Shown piece by piece: positions 18,144-27,271 of a DNA stretch of 64,000 nucleotides (positions are counted from its first letter, which is position 1; each line of letters begins with the position of its first letter). The translations under genes and the position numbers were made by a program. A model generated the notes under the pieces. The model worked only from the letters and a program-made list of their open reading frames with translations, was not told the origin of the DNA and did not search any database. The stretch spans positions 266,962 to 330,961 of the forward strand of contig PCCS01000001.1 in assembly GCA_002731825.1 (NCBI GenBank), written 5' to 3'. Source of the DNA: Myxococcales bacterium (lineage in GTDB: Bacteria; Myxococcota_A; Bradymonadia; UBA7976; UBA1532).

Positions 18144-19639
18144 CTGTTTAGATAATAGGTGAGGCCAATGATGATGGCGGCGCCCACTAAACCACCTACA
18201 ACACCAATCAAAATCGTTGGATCGAATCGTGTCGACTCTGACTGCGTAACCGTTGGTATATGTGGCGCTGAAAACTCCATCAGACTCGTGCGTGTTTGAA
18301 CACCGGCACCCTCATTCCTTTCAGCTTCGTCGATGCGTTGGACCAGGGGGTCAGGTATCGACAAGTGATTGACTGATTCACTAGGAGACGAATGAGCTGC
18401 TCCAGATATCGGGTGGGCCGGTGGCTTATCAGACGGTGGAGCGAGAATGATTTGATCGGCCGCTTTGCGCATGGGCGCTTTGGGCGCGGGTACATCTGTC
18501 GGTAACTCAAATTCGTCTGCCCAGCTCCGTGGATCGATTGCCCCCGAACTCGGACCTGCCTCGAGCTGGTCATCATGGGCGTCGATTTGAGAATAGGATG
18601 CGGACACCGACACAAAGGGTTGTCGTTCTAACTCCTCAAGAGACACAAACCCACCTAATTCACCCTGAAGCTCTTGAGCATCTGCGGTAAACTCAGGTGT
18701 GACAGCCAGCATGGGTCTTGTTTGGTCACGGGATGCAAGCGAGCGTTTAACCAGAACGGCGATATCGTAACTGGTGACCATGAGCCGATTGGAAAAGAGG
18801 TAATAGGTCAGTGCATGACCAAGCTCCTCAGCGGTTTGGTAGCGCTCATCCGGATTCCTAGCTAAGGCTTTTGTGATAATCACCTCGAGCTCATCATCGA
18901 TGTCTGAATTTAAGGTTTTTAAAGACGGTATGTTGGCCGCTCTGACCAGTTTAACGGTGTCTAAATTCGTGTCTCCTTCGAACAGTCGCCGTCCAGCAAG
19001 TGTTTCCCAAAGAATGATCCCCGTAGAAAAAACATCCGCACGCAGATCGACAGGATCACCGCTGGCTGCTTCTGGGCTTAAATAACCAAATTTACCTTTA
19101 ACAACACCCGGATCGGTTGCGGTGATCTGACTTTGAGCTTTGGCGAGCCCAAAGTCAGCGAGCTTAACCTCACCTTCCCGGCTCAGCAAGACATTTGGAG
19201 GAGACACATCTCGATGAATAATGCCTAGATCGACGCCATTTTCGTCACGTCTCTGATGGGCATGCGTAAGCGCCTTACAGATTTCTGCTGCGATGAAGGC
19301 GGCCTGCTGCTTGGGGATTAAATATCCATCTTGGCAGGCCACTTCGCTGACCATTTTGAGTTGAGTCCCGTCGATCCACTCCATCACGATGAAGTAGCTG
19401 TTATCCGATACCCCGATATCAAAAGTTTGAACGACGTTTGCGTGATTCAAGGTCAAAGCAAGGCGTGCTTCATCCAAGAACATTGACATGAATTTTTGAT
19501 TCTCGGAGAGATTGGGCAGAACGCGCTTAATTGCGACGAGTTTGTCGAAACCTTCCATGCTGGTCGCCCGAGCTTTCCAGACTTCTGCCATGCCGCCAGC
19601 GTCAATTTTCTCTAAGATACTGTATCTTGGCCCAGCCAT
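18140..19639 (-). CDS. Serine/threonine protein kinase, C-terminally membrane-anchored
   Basis: This 499-residue Hanks-type kinase phosphorylates Ser/Thr in the cytosol. Residues 6-280 form the kinase domain: Gly loop DAGGMAEVW, Lys38 in VAIKRV, catalytic Asp144 in HRDVSPPN (the myxobacterial version of HRDLKPEN), and DFG at 162-164. All key residues are present. A 190-residue acidic, Ser/Pro-rich linker follows. The only membrane segment is at the extreme C-terminus (ILIGVVGGLVGAAIIIGLTYYL), leaving almost nothing outside. So it is tail-anchored with no external sensor domain; input must be intracellular or via partners. Confidence 0.93.
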   Translation of the reverse strand: MAGPRYSILEKIDAGGMAEVWKARATSMEGFDKLVAIKRVLPNLSENQKFMSMFLDEARLALTLNHANVVQTFDIGVSDNSYFIVMEWIDGTQLKMVSEVACQDGYLIPKQQAAFIAAEICKALTHAHQRRDENGVDLGIIHRDVSPPNVLLSREGEVKLADFGLAKAQSQITATDPGVVKGKFGYLSPEAASGDPVDLRADVFSTGIILWETLAGRRLFEGDTNLDTVKLVRAANIPSLKTLNSDIDDELEVIITKALARNPDERYQTAEELGHALTYYLFSNRLMVTSYDIAVLVKRSLASRDQTRPMLAVTPEFTADAQELQGELGGFVSLEELERQPFVSVSASYSQIDAHDDQLEAGPSSGAIDPRSWADEFELPTDVPAPKAPMRKAADQIILAPPSDKPPAHPISGAAHSSPSESVNHLSIPDPLVQRIDEAERNEGAGVQTRTSLMEFSAPHIPTVTQSESTRFDPTILIGVVGGLVGAAIIIGLTYYLNS

Positions 19640-19799
19640 GGTTGCATTCTTCGAGTCGATCTGTGGTGGCTGATTTAACCTGGTTTTGGGCCATCTGGCA
19701 ATGTGTGACGGCGTAAGTCCCTAGAAAAGTAATTTGGCGGTCAGGTGGGACGGGTTTTGTGTAGTCTACTGGTGGCTCAGATGCGTTTCCAGTTGGACC

Positions 19800-20612
19800 C
19801 TAAGTTGCGGATGTTTTCTTTCGAAGGCTAAACAGTTCCGCAGCGGTTTCTTCAATGGCTCTGTCGGTCACATCAATTTGTGGCCAATGTGGATTCGCCT
19901 CAAAAATCTGCTTCGCATACTCGATCTCTTTGATGATGTGATCTTGGACACCGTAGGCTGTGTCAGCGGGCATACCCAGACTCTGCAAACGAGACTGCCT
20001 GATACGAAATAAAGCCGGTGCATCGATACTCAGAGCAAAAATCTTCTCCTGATCGATTTTAAATAACTCTCTCGGTGGCTCGATGCCCATAACCAAGGGC
20101 ACATTGGCTACTTTATAGCCTCGCTGAGCTAAGTATGTGCTCAAGGGCGTTTTACTCGTTCGTGAAATACCGACCAACACAATATCGGCCTTACGCAGGT
20201 TACGCGGGTGTTGGCCATCATCATTCTTGACCGCGAACTCAACAGCTTCGATGCGGCGAAAGTATTCGGCATTGACCGAATATAGACCACCAGGTTCAGC
20301 CTTAGCCTCAGCCCCTAAATGGCTGGCAAGCTTACCCATCAGTGGTCCAATCAGGTCTAATTCGTCTAGGTCGACTTCTGAGCACCTGTGCTGAAGAAGG
20401 CCCCGTTTTTGGGCATCGACCATCGTGTGAACAACCAGCGCGTTGGCATCCACCGCCCGGTCGATAATGCTCTCGATTTCATCATCGGTTCTAACCCGCG
20501 AGAAAATCTCGGTAATGATGCCTTGCTCGTCGAATTGGCGCAGTGCAGCCGTGACGACCTTGTCTGCCGTATCGCCGGTGCTATCGGAGACAATAAAAAC
20601 TTTGATACTCAT
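19800..20612 (-). CDS. ppsR: Pyruvate, phosphate dikinase / PEP synthase regulatory kinase-pyrophosphorylase
   Basis: Bifunctional enzymes of this family inactivate PEP synthase or pyruvate-phosphate dikinase by ADP-dependent Thr phosphorylation and reactivate them by phosphorolysis. The 270-residue product starts MSIKVFIVSDSTGDTAD and has the family P-loop GISRTSKTPLS near residue 150, followed by NVPLVMGIEPPREL. Length is normal. ATG 20612 is preferred over TTG 20624. The target enzyme is not in this window, so whether it acts on PpsA or PPDK is unknown. Confidence 0.92.
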   Translation of the reverse strand: MSIKVFIVSDSTGDTADKVVTAALRQFDEQGIITEIFSRVRTDDEIESIIDRAVDANALVVHTMVDAQKRGLLQHRCSEVDLDELDLIGPLMGKLASHLGAEAKAEPGGLYSVNAEYFRRIEAVEFAVKNDDGQHPRNLRKADIVLVGISRTSKTPLSTYLAQRGYKVANVPLVMGIEPPRELFKIDQEKIFALSIDAPALFRIRQSRLQSLGMPADTAYGVQDHIIKEIEYAKQIFEANPHWPQIDVTDRAIEETAAELFSLRKKTSAT

Positions 20613-20752
20613 CGGGTCGTTCAACCTTTAGGCTTATGTGCAAGCGAGAACACCCTATCCACCACATGCGTGACTACGTCAAGGGTTACGCTTTTCTTTT
20701 CGATCTATTTTCTCGAGAAAGAGGGGCTTTTGGGACGGGCTACGTTAAATGC

Positions 20753-22621
20753 CTATCCGCAGGGCGGGATAAAGCACACCTTAGGTTCGAAAGAACTGGG
20801 TGGGGGACCGTCATCGCAGCTCTCAGCGATGGCGAGGTCAGGTGCCCACTGCCATTCATTCAATTGAATTTCTCCGATATGCTCTGCAAGTCCGCATTGG
20901 TTGTACGCACGGACTTCCGCGCGTTTTACAGTGCGCGTCGTCTGCCGATAGAACATACCCACCCGATTTCTTGGAATCGTTCCGCCAAAATCGCGAACGG
21001 TGCGGAAACTCTCGGACGTAGACCAGGTGGACTCTTCCGACTCGCTGATGCCTTCGCTCACTAAATTCGAATCACTTGCGCTCCCCGAGAAGTTCCATGT
21101 CCGACCCGTTTCACGAGCTGTTCGATCTTCTAACTCACGGGTTCTTGCTCTCGACAAGGCGAATGAACCGTCGATGGTTTGAGACTGACCATCGGTTACC
21201 GTTGAGCCGAATCCTGAACTGTCATCGCTGGACCCATTCATGCTGTAGCCTCGATTGGTCTCATTTGTTCGGCTAGCGCCATTGTCCCAGGCGGTTGCGC
21301 CACCTGCTCGAACGCCGACGGATGTTGATGCCCGCCCGGTGGCTTTGGCAAAGCCTGGAACGCTGCCTTCAGCAGACATGCCTACGGTATTGCGTACGCT
21401 GCCATCACCGTACAGCCGGTTCACTCGGTTTTCATACTCCGTATTGCTCTCGCCTTCTCGCCGTGACCAGCCCCAATTCTCTCCATCGTTGGTGTTCATG
21501 CTGACCCGGTTCGCTTCACTGGAATCATAAGAGATACCGTATGAATCCTGGGTTTTTTCCGTTTCGGACTCGGAGCCGGCGAGACTTTGAGAAAAACTCT
21601 CGCCCGTATCAATCCCTTCGTGGAACGATTGCGTGTTGGTCATACCATTGCTGAGAGACCAGTTTCCGCTGATGGATACACTAACGCTCCGTTGACGGCT
21701 CTCTGTTTTACTTTCTCGATATCGAACCCGTGTGCCAATGCTCCCCGGTATACAGCCCGAAACAGGGACAGGTGCATAACGCTCAGCGATCTCTGCCCGT
21801 TTTGACAACATCAGGACTTCTAGAGGCCGATGCACTGTCATGGGAAGGGCCGTTTCGATACGCCGTCCATTTTCATCTTCTGCGATCACGCGAATACCCG
21901 TCGCGTAGAATTGCTCTTCATCGTCGATTTGATTGAAGATGATGGGCTCATTATCGCCGATGGAGTCTCGGTCGACCGGTGCATCAAATTCATTGATGTA
22001 TTCGACTGTGCCTGGTGCGCCGTTGATTCGATCGAGCTTGTAGATGAAGCGGACCGGCTTGTGTCCGACGGCCCGGACTTGCAATCGATAGGCGAGACCT
22101 GGCAGTGCGCGCAGGGCGGGGTTTCCGCATTGTGCATCGATTGGCTGGAACTCTTCAATGACCAGAGAGGGGGCAATGGTCAAAGCCACGTTTCGGGTCG
22201 TGTGTGTCTCTTCACTCTGTCCGGGTTGTGTTTCTACGGCCAGGGTGACTTGCCCTTCAAAGCGTCCTGGGCGGTCGCTTTCACTGAACGGATTGCCAAA
22301 CGGTCCAAAGCGGTTAAGCCTCAAAACTTGGTATGCATTACCGTCAATTTCAACATCACCGTCTAAGATGACAGCTTGATTGACCAACACGTTTTCAACG
22401 TCACCCAGGTCGTTGTAGAAAAGACCTTCGAAAGTCAATCGATAGCCCAGCCCCTCGGTATCCACATTCCGTGTATACACTTCCATGGTTTGCCCGATGA
22501 CCAACTCGTGAGTCGAAAACCCAATTTCAGTTGAGGCAGGTTCTGAGAGTCCGCCGTCTGAACAAGCGAGGGTCAGTCCTGTTGCAAATGCCAGTGTCAG
22601 TATCCGTCTTCCCGTTCGCAT
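20753..22621 (-). CDS. Ser-rich lipoprotein, paralog A of a tandem pair
   Basis: A lipoprotein signal (TGLTLACSD) is preceded by AGGAG 6 nt before the ATG. The 622 residues split into three parts. Residues 25-285 are a beta-rich domain (FSTHELVIGQTMEVY; MTVHRPLEV). A Ser/Thr/Gly/Glu-rich half at about 290-545 has alternating polar patterns (SESEESTWSTSESF). A conserved end carries GTIPRNRVGMFYRQTTRTVKRAEVR, then CG, WAPDLAI and CFIPPCG. It is closely parallel to the next gene upstream. I do not recognise the family; the second half resembles aerolysin/ETX-MTX2 layout, a hypothesis. Located on the cell surface or periplasmic face. Confidence 0.75.
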   Translation of the reverse strand: MRTGRRILTLAFATGLTLACSDGGLSEPASTEIGFSTHELVIGQTMEVYTRNVDTEGLGYRLTFEGLFYNDLGDVENVLVNQAVILDGDVEIDGNAYQVLRLNRFGPFGNPFSESDRPGRFEGQVTLAVETQPGQSEETHTTRNVALTIAPSLVIEEFQPIDAQCGNPALRALPGLAYRLQVRAVGHKPVRFIYKLDRINGAPGTVEYINEFDAPVDRDSIGDNEPIIFNQIDDEEQFYATGIRVIAEDENGRRIETALPMTVHRPLEVLMLSKRAEIAERYAPVPVSGCIPGSIGTRVRYRESKTESRQRSVSVSISGNWSLSNGMTNTQSFHEGIDTGESFSQSLAGSESETEKTQDSYGISYDSSEANRVSMNTNDGENWGWSRREGESNTEYENRVNRLYGDGSVRNTVGMSAEGSVPGFAKATGRASTSVGVRAGGATAWDNGASRTNETNRGYSMNGSSDDSSGFGSTVTDGQSQTIDGSFALSRARTRELEDRTARETGRTWNFSGSASDSNLVSEGISESEESTWSTSESFRTVRDFGGTIPRNRVGMFYRQTTRTVKRAEVRAYNQCGLAEHIGEIQLNEWQWAPDLAIAESCDDGPPPSSFEPKVCFIPPCG

Positions 22622-22634
22622 TAGACTCTCCTAC

Positions 22635-24530
22635 TCAGCCGTCACAGGGCGGAATATAACAACGTGCTGTCGGCAGCTTAGACTCGGGAGGCTCGACGCT
22701 ACAGTCATCTCCGATGGCGAGGTCCGGCGCCCATTCCCATTCGTTAAACTGAAGCTCTCCGGCATGTGTTGCAAGTCCACACAGGTCGTATGTTCGGACC
22801 TCAGCCCGCCTGACGAATCGACTGGTCTGACGATAAAACATACCGACTTTGGTTCTCGGAATGCGACCACTGTAACTTTGGGTGGTCGTCAAGCTTTCCG
22901 ACGTCTGCCATGTGCTTGATTCCGCCTCGTTCATCCCTTCGCTCACCGTTTGGCTTTGGGCGAGTCCTGAGCCGAAACTCCAGGTCCTGGATTCGCTTCT
23001 GGCTGTCGTGTCATTGAAGCGCCGTTGCCGAGAATTACTCAGTGCATACGACCCACTCATGCTCTGACTCTCACGCTCGGAACTCGTTGTGCCGTAACTG
23101 CGGGTCTCGTCTCTGCTGCCGCCCATGCTGTAGCCGGACTCTCGTGAGACACGGGCTCGCGTGCCGTTGGTACCCGCGGTGCTGGCCCCTGCCGTGACCC
23201 CCACGCTTGTCTCCGTGCTGCCGGTGACTTTCGCAAAACCAGGAACCGAGCCTTCTGCAGATGCACCGACCGTCCCAGTCCAGCTGCCCTCGCCGAAGAC
23301 CATGTTCATTCGGCTTTCATAATCTTCGTTGCTCTCGCCTTCATTGACGTTCCAACCCCATGTTTCTCCATCACGCGTACTGAAATTGACGTCATTGGCG
23401 GTATTCCTCGAAAAGCTCACGCCCATCGTCTCTTGGCTGGTCGACCCTTCCCACTCCGAGCCGCCTAAACTTTGGCTCACACTCTCTCCGACGCTTACGC
23501 CGTCCCTGAGCATCTCAGAGACACTGCGCCCAGAGCTTCGCTGCCAGTCTGAACTGACGGTCATCCGAACGCTCCGTTGCTTCGTTTCTGTTCGGCTTTC
23601 CTCGTAACTGACTTCCGCTCCGATTGAGCCTGGAATACAACCCGATACAGGCTCTGGCTCGTAGACCTGGGCTAACTCTTGCTCTCCATTAAAGCGAACT
23701 TCGATCGGGCGATGAACGGTCAGCGGAATGGCCGTTTCGACTGAACGTCCGTTATCATCTATTGCGATGACTCGCAGGTCGGTCACGTAAAATTGAACAT
23801 CATCCTTGACCGGATTGAAGATGACCGCTTCTTCGCGGCCCAGAATGTCGGTGGCCACTGGGTTGCCAGTTCCGAATTCATGAACGATGCGAGTCAAGCC
23901 TTCATTGGCCCCGATCTGACTGATTTCGTAGACGAATTTAGTGGGTTGAATTCCGGTCGCTCTGACTTGTAGTTGATAGGCTAAGCCCGCCAAAGCTCTC
24001 GGCGCTGGTGACGCACATTCTGCGCCGAGTGGCTGGAAGCCTTCGATCACGATGGAGGGTTTGATTTCCATTTCCAGCGGCATTCGAGCACTCTTGGTGA
24101 CGAGTCCCGACTCATCTTCGCGAATCACCTCGGCGGTGCCTTCAAATCGGCCGATTCGAGCATCGCCAGTAAACGGGTTGGCAAAGGGACCAAACCGTCG
24201 CCAAGTCAGAACTTGTTCACTCGGATTGGTGACCGAGTGACTCAGACTTGGACGCATCATCAGATCAACATTGGTCTGCGTTCCATCGGTTGCGTAAAAG
24301 ACACCTTGGAAATGCAAGCGGATATGCCCCACATCCATAAGCATGCGGCCATTGCCATCGCGCAGAATGATATCATTCCCAAAAAATTCTACGGTTTGCC
24401 CAACAACAACCGCGTTGGATGAAACCCCCGTGAGCTCTGGCCCAGCGGCGCCTTGATCGAGCGTATCTTCGCCACAGCCGATGAAGACCGCCAACGTGAT
24501 GAATGCCAGCGTACTGATTGGCCTTTGCAT
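22635..24530 (-). CDS. Ser-rich lipoprotein, paralog B of a tandem pair
   Basis: The 631-residue paralog of the downstream gene is separated from it by 13 nt that hold the next ribosome site, so the two form an operon. GGAGG lies 5 nt before the ATG, and the signal ends in a lipobox (VFIGCGED). Shared landmarks with paralog A are VVGQTVEF, FGPFANPF, GCIPGSIG (residue 297), GESVSQSLGGSE, WGWNVNEGES, EGSVPGFAK (about 426) and IPRTKVGMFYRQT (about 557). Both end in a CxIPPC motif. The Ser-rich region is 297-555. Function unknown; the conserved landmarks argue that the low-complexity half is structured. Confidence 0.75.
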   Translation of the reverse strand: MQRPISTLAFITLAVFIGCGEDTLDQGAAGPELTGVSSNAVVVGQTVEFFGNDIILRDGNGRMLMDVGHIRLHFQGVFYATDGTQTNVDLMMRPSLSHSVTNPSEQVLTWRRFGPFANPFTGDARIGRFEGTAEVIREDESGLVTKSARMPLEMEIKPSIVIEGFQPLGAECASPAPRALAGLAYQLQVRATGIQPTKFVYEISQIGANEGLTRIVHEFGTGNPVATDILGREEAVIFNPVKDDVQFYVTDLRVIAIDDNGRSVETAIPLTVHRPIEVRFNGEQELAQVYEPEPVSGCIPGSIGAEVSYEESRTETKQRSVRMTVSSDWQRSSGRSVSEMLRDGVSVGESVSQSLGGSEWEGSTSQETMGVSFSRNTANDVNFSTRDGETWGWNVNEGESNEDYESRMNMVFGEGSWTGTVGASAEGSVPGFAKVTGSTETSVGVTAGASTAGTNGTRARVSRESGYSMGGSRDETRSYGTTSSERESQSMSGSYALSNSRQRRFNDTTARSESRTWSFGSGLAQSQTVSEGMNEAESSTWQTSESLTTTQSYSGRIPRTKVGMFYRQTSRFVRRAEVRTYDLCGLATHAGELQFNEWEWAPDLAIGDDCSVEPPESKLPTARCYIPPCDG

Positions 24531-24854
24531 TCAATCCTCCAAATCGTAGTCAAAAGTCCTAAAATGGCGACACTTTGCCCCGGTCAACAGACCCCGCCGT
24601 CACGGTGTCCAAGGTCACCCCTTGGTCGTCACGACATAACGAAGCAAAGCGCATGCCAGCGCCGAATATGCCACGAAAGCACAGATAAAGTCAATTGTAT
24701 CAGGTCAATTCGAGGGGCGTATCCAATGGCGAGATTCATCGACCACTACGACGGGCCGCGATGCGGCCTTTCGGTCCGTCAGCTGTGCTTTGTTTTGGGG
24801 GTCACTGAGCCGTTGTGCGGACCACGATGATCCGCAGCCGTCTACAGAAGCTCT
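24531..24854. other. 324-bp intergenic region with hairpins
   Basis: No supportable gene lies here; the plus-strand open frame crossing it is low-quality and partly antisense. Two perfect inverted repeats stand out. One is CCAAGG-N5-CCTTGG at 24609-24625. The other is GGCCGC-GAT-GCGGCC at 24754-24768, flanked by GACGG/CCGTC (24750-24754 and 24776-24780). The region should hold the promoter of the Ser-rich lipoprotein operon (outer end, minus strand) and the 3' boundary of the Cys-rich gene, but there is no clean hairpin-plus-T-run. Confidence 0.5.
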
Positions 24855-27059
24855 TTATCGCAGTCCATCGACAGTGAGCGTGTAGCTGTCATAGCAAGCA
24901 TGTGCTTGACCGACGCCCCGAACCTTAATCACGTACGTCCCATCGTCGGCACTGGCCAGATCTTCATCCCAATGTATGTCCTCATCGTTATTGGAAATAT
25001 TCAAACTTTGGTCGAGAGAATTGTTGTTTTGGCAGTCTCCGATCGAGCGGTACAAATAGATGTCGTAGTCGTTGCCTTGGGGAATCTGTGTGAGTGTAAT
25101 CTCAAAGTCTTCCCGAAACCCGGGGACGCTGAATCCGTCACTTGCGACGATACAGTAGTGATCGACATCACCGATGTGGTCGAGGGTCGCTCGAATCGTT
25201 AAATTCTCAACATCTGGAATTGGATTACCGTTGGCTTCAAAGCCATTCAAGTAGGTGCAGCTGGCACAGACGTCATTGGGTCTTTGAACATCATATTCAT
25301 CAGGGTTTCTGAGGTCATCGCCGTCGCAATCTTCATCCAGCGCATTGCCGCAAATTTCTCGTCTTGGACCGATCTCGTCGCGACAGGGCCCAAAATCATT
25401 CCAGCGACATTGTGCATCGCACGTACGCGTCTCTACACCCGGCGTACATTCGCCCACATTCTGGCCGCAAGCACGTTCTTCAATATTGCCTGGCGCACAA
25501 GTGCCTCCGTCGTTGCATGCGCTCCATTCAGCCCAAATACACTCGTCGCCGCAGCGTCTGGATTGGCGACCACAAAAACCACAATCTCGCTCCTCTACAA
25601 CGCCGGGAGCGCATTGCCCTCCAGCACTACACTCGCCGAAGTCGAGCCATTGACATTGGTCACTGCAGGTCCGAATTCGGACAGAGCAGCTGGCATCGCA
25701 TACATCGGCTTCCTCAGCGTTAGGGCTGCATACGCCTTCACCATCACAGCCTGACCATTCAGACCATGTACAGCAGTCCGTACAGGTCCGGGTTCGAATA
25801 CCGCAGTTACCGCACGCCTCGGTCTCAACGGTTCCTGGCGCCGGACATGCGGTCGGCCCGGCTTGGCTACAATCCGTGGTCCATTCGCATTTATTGTTGC
25901 ACTGGGCTTGTAATTCCATGCATTCGGCTTGTCCAGACGGGCGGGTCGTTCCAGGCTCACACTCGCCTTCATCTGAGCACGGTTGCCAGTCACCCCAGCG
26001 ACATTCTGCTGCGCAGCGGCGTGTTTGCGTCCCACACGCGCCGCAGGCACCACGTTCTTCCTCTCCGGGTACACATTGAGCTTGAGCCTCATCGCAAGCA
26101 CCCCACTCGGCCCACATGCCTCCTCTGCATTCTCGCTGACGAATTCCGCACCGACCACAGACTTGACTATCGACGCTTTCAGCATCAGCACACGCGCAGT
26201 TCTCAGGTGCTGTGCAGGCTGCCCAATTGCCCATTGTACAGGTCTCGTTCCCACCTCCGCAGGCGTTGTTACAGCTTCGGACCGTTTCTTCATCGACGAC
26301 GCCATCGCAGTCGTTATCTGTCGCATCACAGACCTCATCGTTCGGGGGCGTTGCCGTACAATTTCCCCATGTCCGCTCACTACAGGTCTCCACGCCCGGG
26401 CAGAACTCATTTCCACATGATCGGGTATCGCCATCCTGGCAATTGGCACAGGCTTCATCGATCTGAGAGTCACAATCATCATCAATGCCGTTTCCACAGA
26501 CCTCGGGATGAACGCGCGGTGCATCACAGAAACGCCATTGATTTCCAGCACACGCTTCTTGTCCGACACCGCATTCAGTCATGCAATCCCGTTGTGTTCC
26601 ATCGACACAGCCCTGACATTGTTCATCTACAGATTGGTCACAATCATTGTCTCGCCCATCGCCGCAGATCTCGGTGACAGCCTGCGGACACGGGCGCCAA
26701 ACGCCACCATTGCAGAGTTGATTACCCCCGCAGCCATTCTCGCATGGGCGTTCGTCGCCATCGTTACATTGGTTGGCAAAACACTCTCCATCGACACAGC
26801 GTCCGTTGGGACAGTCTGCATTGTTCGTACACCGATCTTCGATGGGTTGGCAGCGATCGTCGACGAACCGTTGTCCGGGCGGACATGTGCCTCCATCGTT
26901 AAACACGATGACGCATGTTCCATCGATGCAGCGATGGTTACTTGTCGGGCAATCGCTCGTAAATGTGCAGCGCGCGCTGACCGTTGAGTCTCCACTCGCG
27001 CAACTGGCAAATAATCCAAGGACGCAAAGAATCAAAAAAATTAGTCGTATATTGGCCAT
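24855..27059 (-). CDS. Cys-rich modular lipoprotein: MopE-type motifs, TSP1-like repeats, C-terminal PPC-like domain
   Basis: This 734-residue surface lipoprotein begins with a signal and lipobox (GLFASCASG). Small disulfide modules of the form C..DCP....C.DGTC come first. Then there are four MopE-type motifs (CGDGRDNDCDQSVDEQC and relatives, including CGNALDEDCDGDD). About six repeats of the type CGxCGxRxRxC...W.xWxxC...C.PGxxEE follow, which resemble thrombospondin type-1 repeats in their Trp/Cys spacing. The last 115 residues look like a pre-peptidase C-terminal (PPC) beta domain (HIGDVDHYCIVA; YDIYLYRS; YTLTVDGL). Likely a secreted adhesin or binding protein; no enzyme domain is seen. Confidence 0.8.
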   Translation of the reverse strand: MANIRLIFLILCVLGLFASCASGDSTVSARCTFTSDCPTSNHRCIDGTCVIVFNDGGTCPPGQRFVDDRCQPIEDRCTNNADCPNGRCVDGECFANQCNDGDERPCENGCGGNQLCNGGVWRPCPQAVTEICGDGRDNDCDQSVDEQCQGCVDGTQRDCMTECGVGQEACAGNQWRFCDAPRVHPEVCGNGIDDDCDSQIDEACANCQDGDTRSCGNEFCPGVETCSERTWGNCTATPPNDEVCDATDNDCDGVVDEETVRSCNNACGGGNETCTMGNWAACTAPENCACADAESVDSQVCGRCGIRQRECRGGMWAEWGACDEAQAQCVPGEEERGACGACGTQTRRCAAECRWGDWQPCSDEGECEPGTTRPSGQAECMELQAQCNNKCEWTTDCSQAGPTACPAPGTVETEACGNCGIRTRTCTDCCTWSEWSGCDGEGVCSPNAEEADVCDASCSVRIRTCSDQCQWLDFGECSAGGQCAPGVVEERDCGFCGRQSRRCGDECIWAEWSACNDGGTCAPGNIEERACGQNVGECTPGVETRTCDAQCRWNDFGPCRDEIGPRREICGNALDEDCDGDDLRNPDEYDVQRPNDVCASCTYLNGFEANGNPIPDVENLTIRATLDHIGDVDHYCIVASDGFSVPGFREDFEITLTQIPQGNDYDIYLYRSIGDCQNNNSLDQSLNISNNDEDIHWDEDLASADDGTYVIKVRGVGQAHACYDSYTLTVDGLR

Positions 27060-27271
27060 GTTACGATATTGATGCCTGAAGTTAGCGGATCAAATCAAAG
27101 AATATTTGTCTCTCTGCTCTGGTCGAATGAAGTTCTTTCCGATTACACTGTTGCTTGGACCACGGTTAAGACTATAGCCCGGATTGGATCGTTTCGCGAT
27201 AATCTTCCGACGAACTCAGTCTCCGTGCATAGTGCACCTGGTTTAGGTGAGGAACAGTCGCAAAGGCCCCA

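Noticed and set aside
24453-24830. 125-residue plus-strand open frame over the intergenic region
   Set aside because: Partly antisense to a real gene, no ribosome site, Cys/Arg-rich composition like a chance frame.
25284-26677. Several long open frames antisense to the Cys-rich gene
   Set aside because: They mirror the repeats of the sense gene, which has a signal peptide and recognisable modules.
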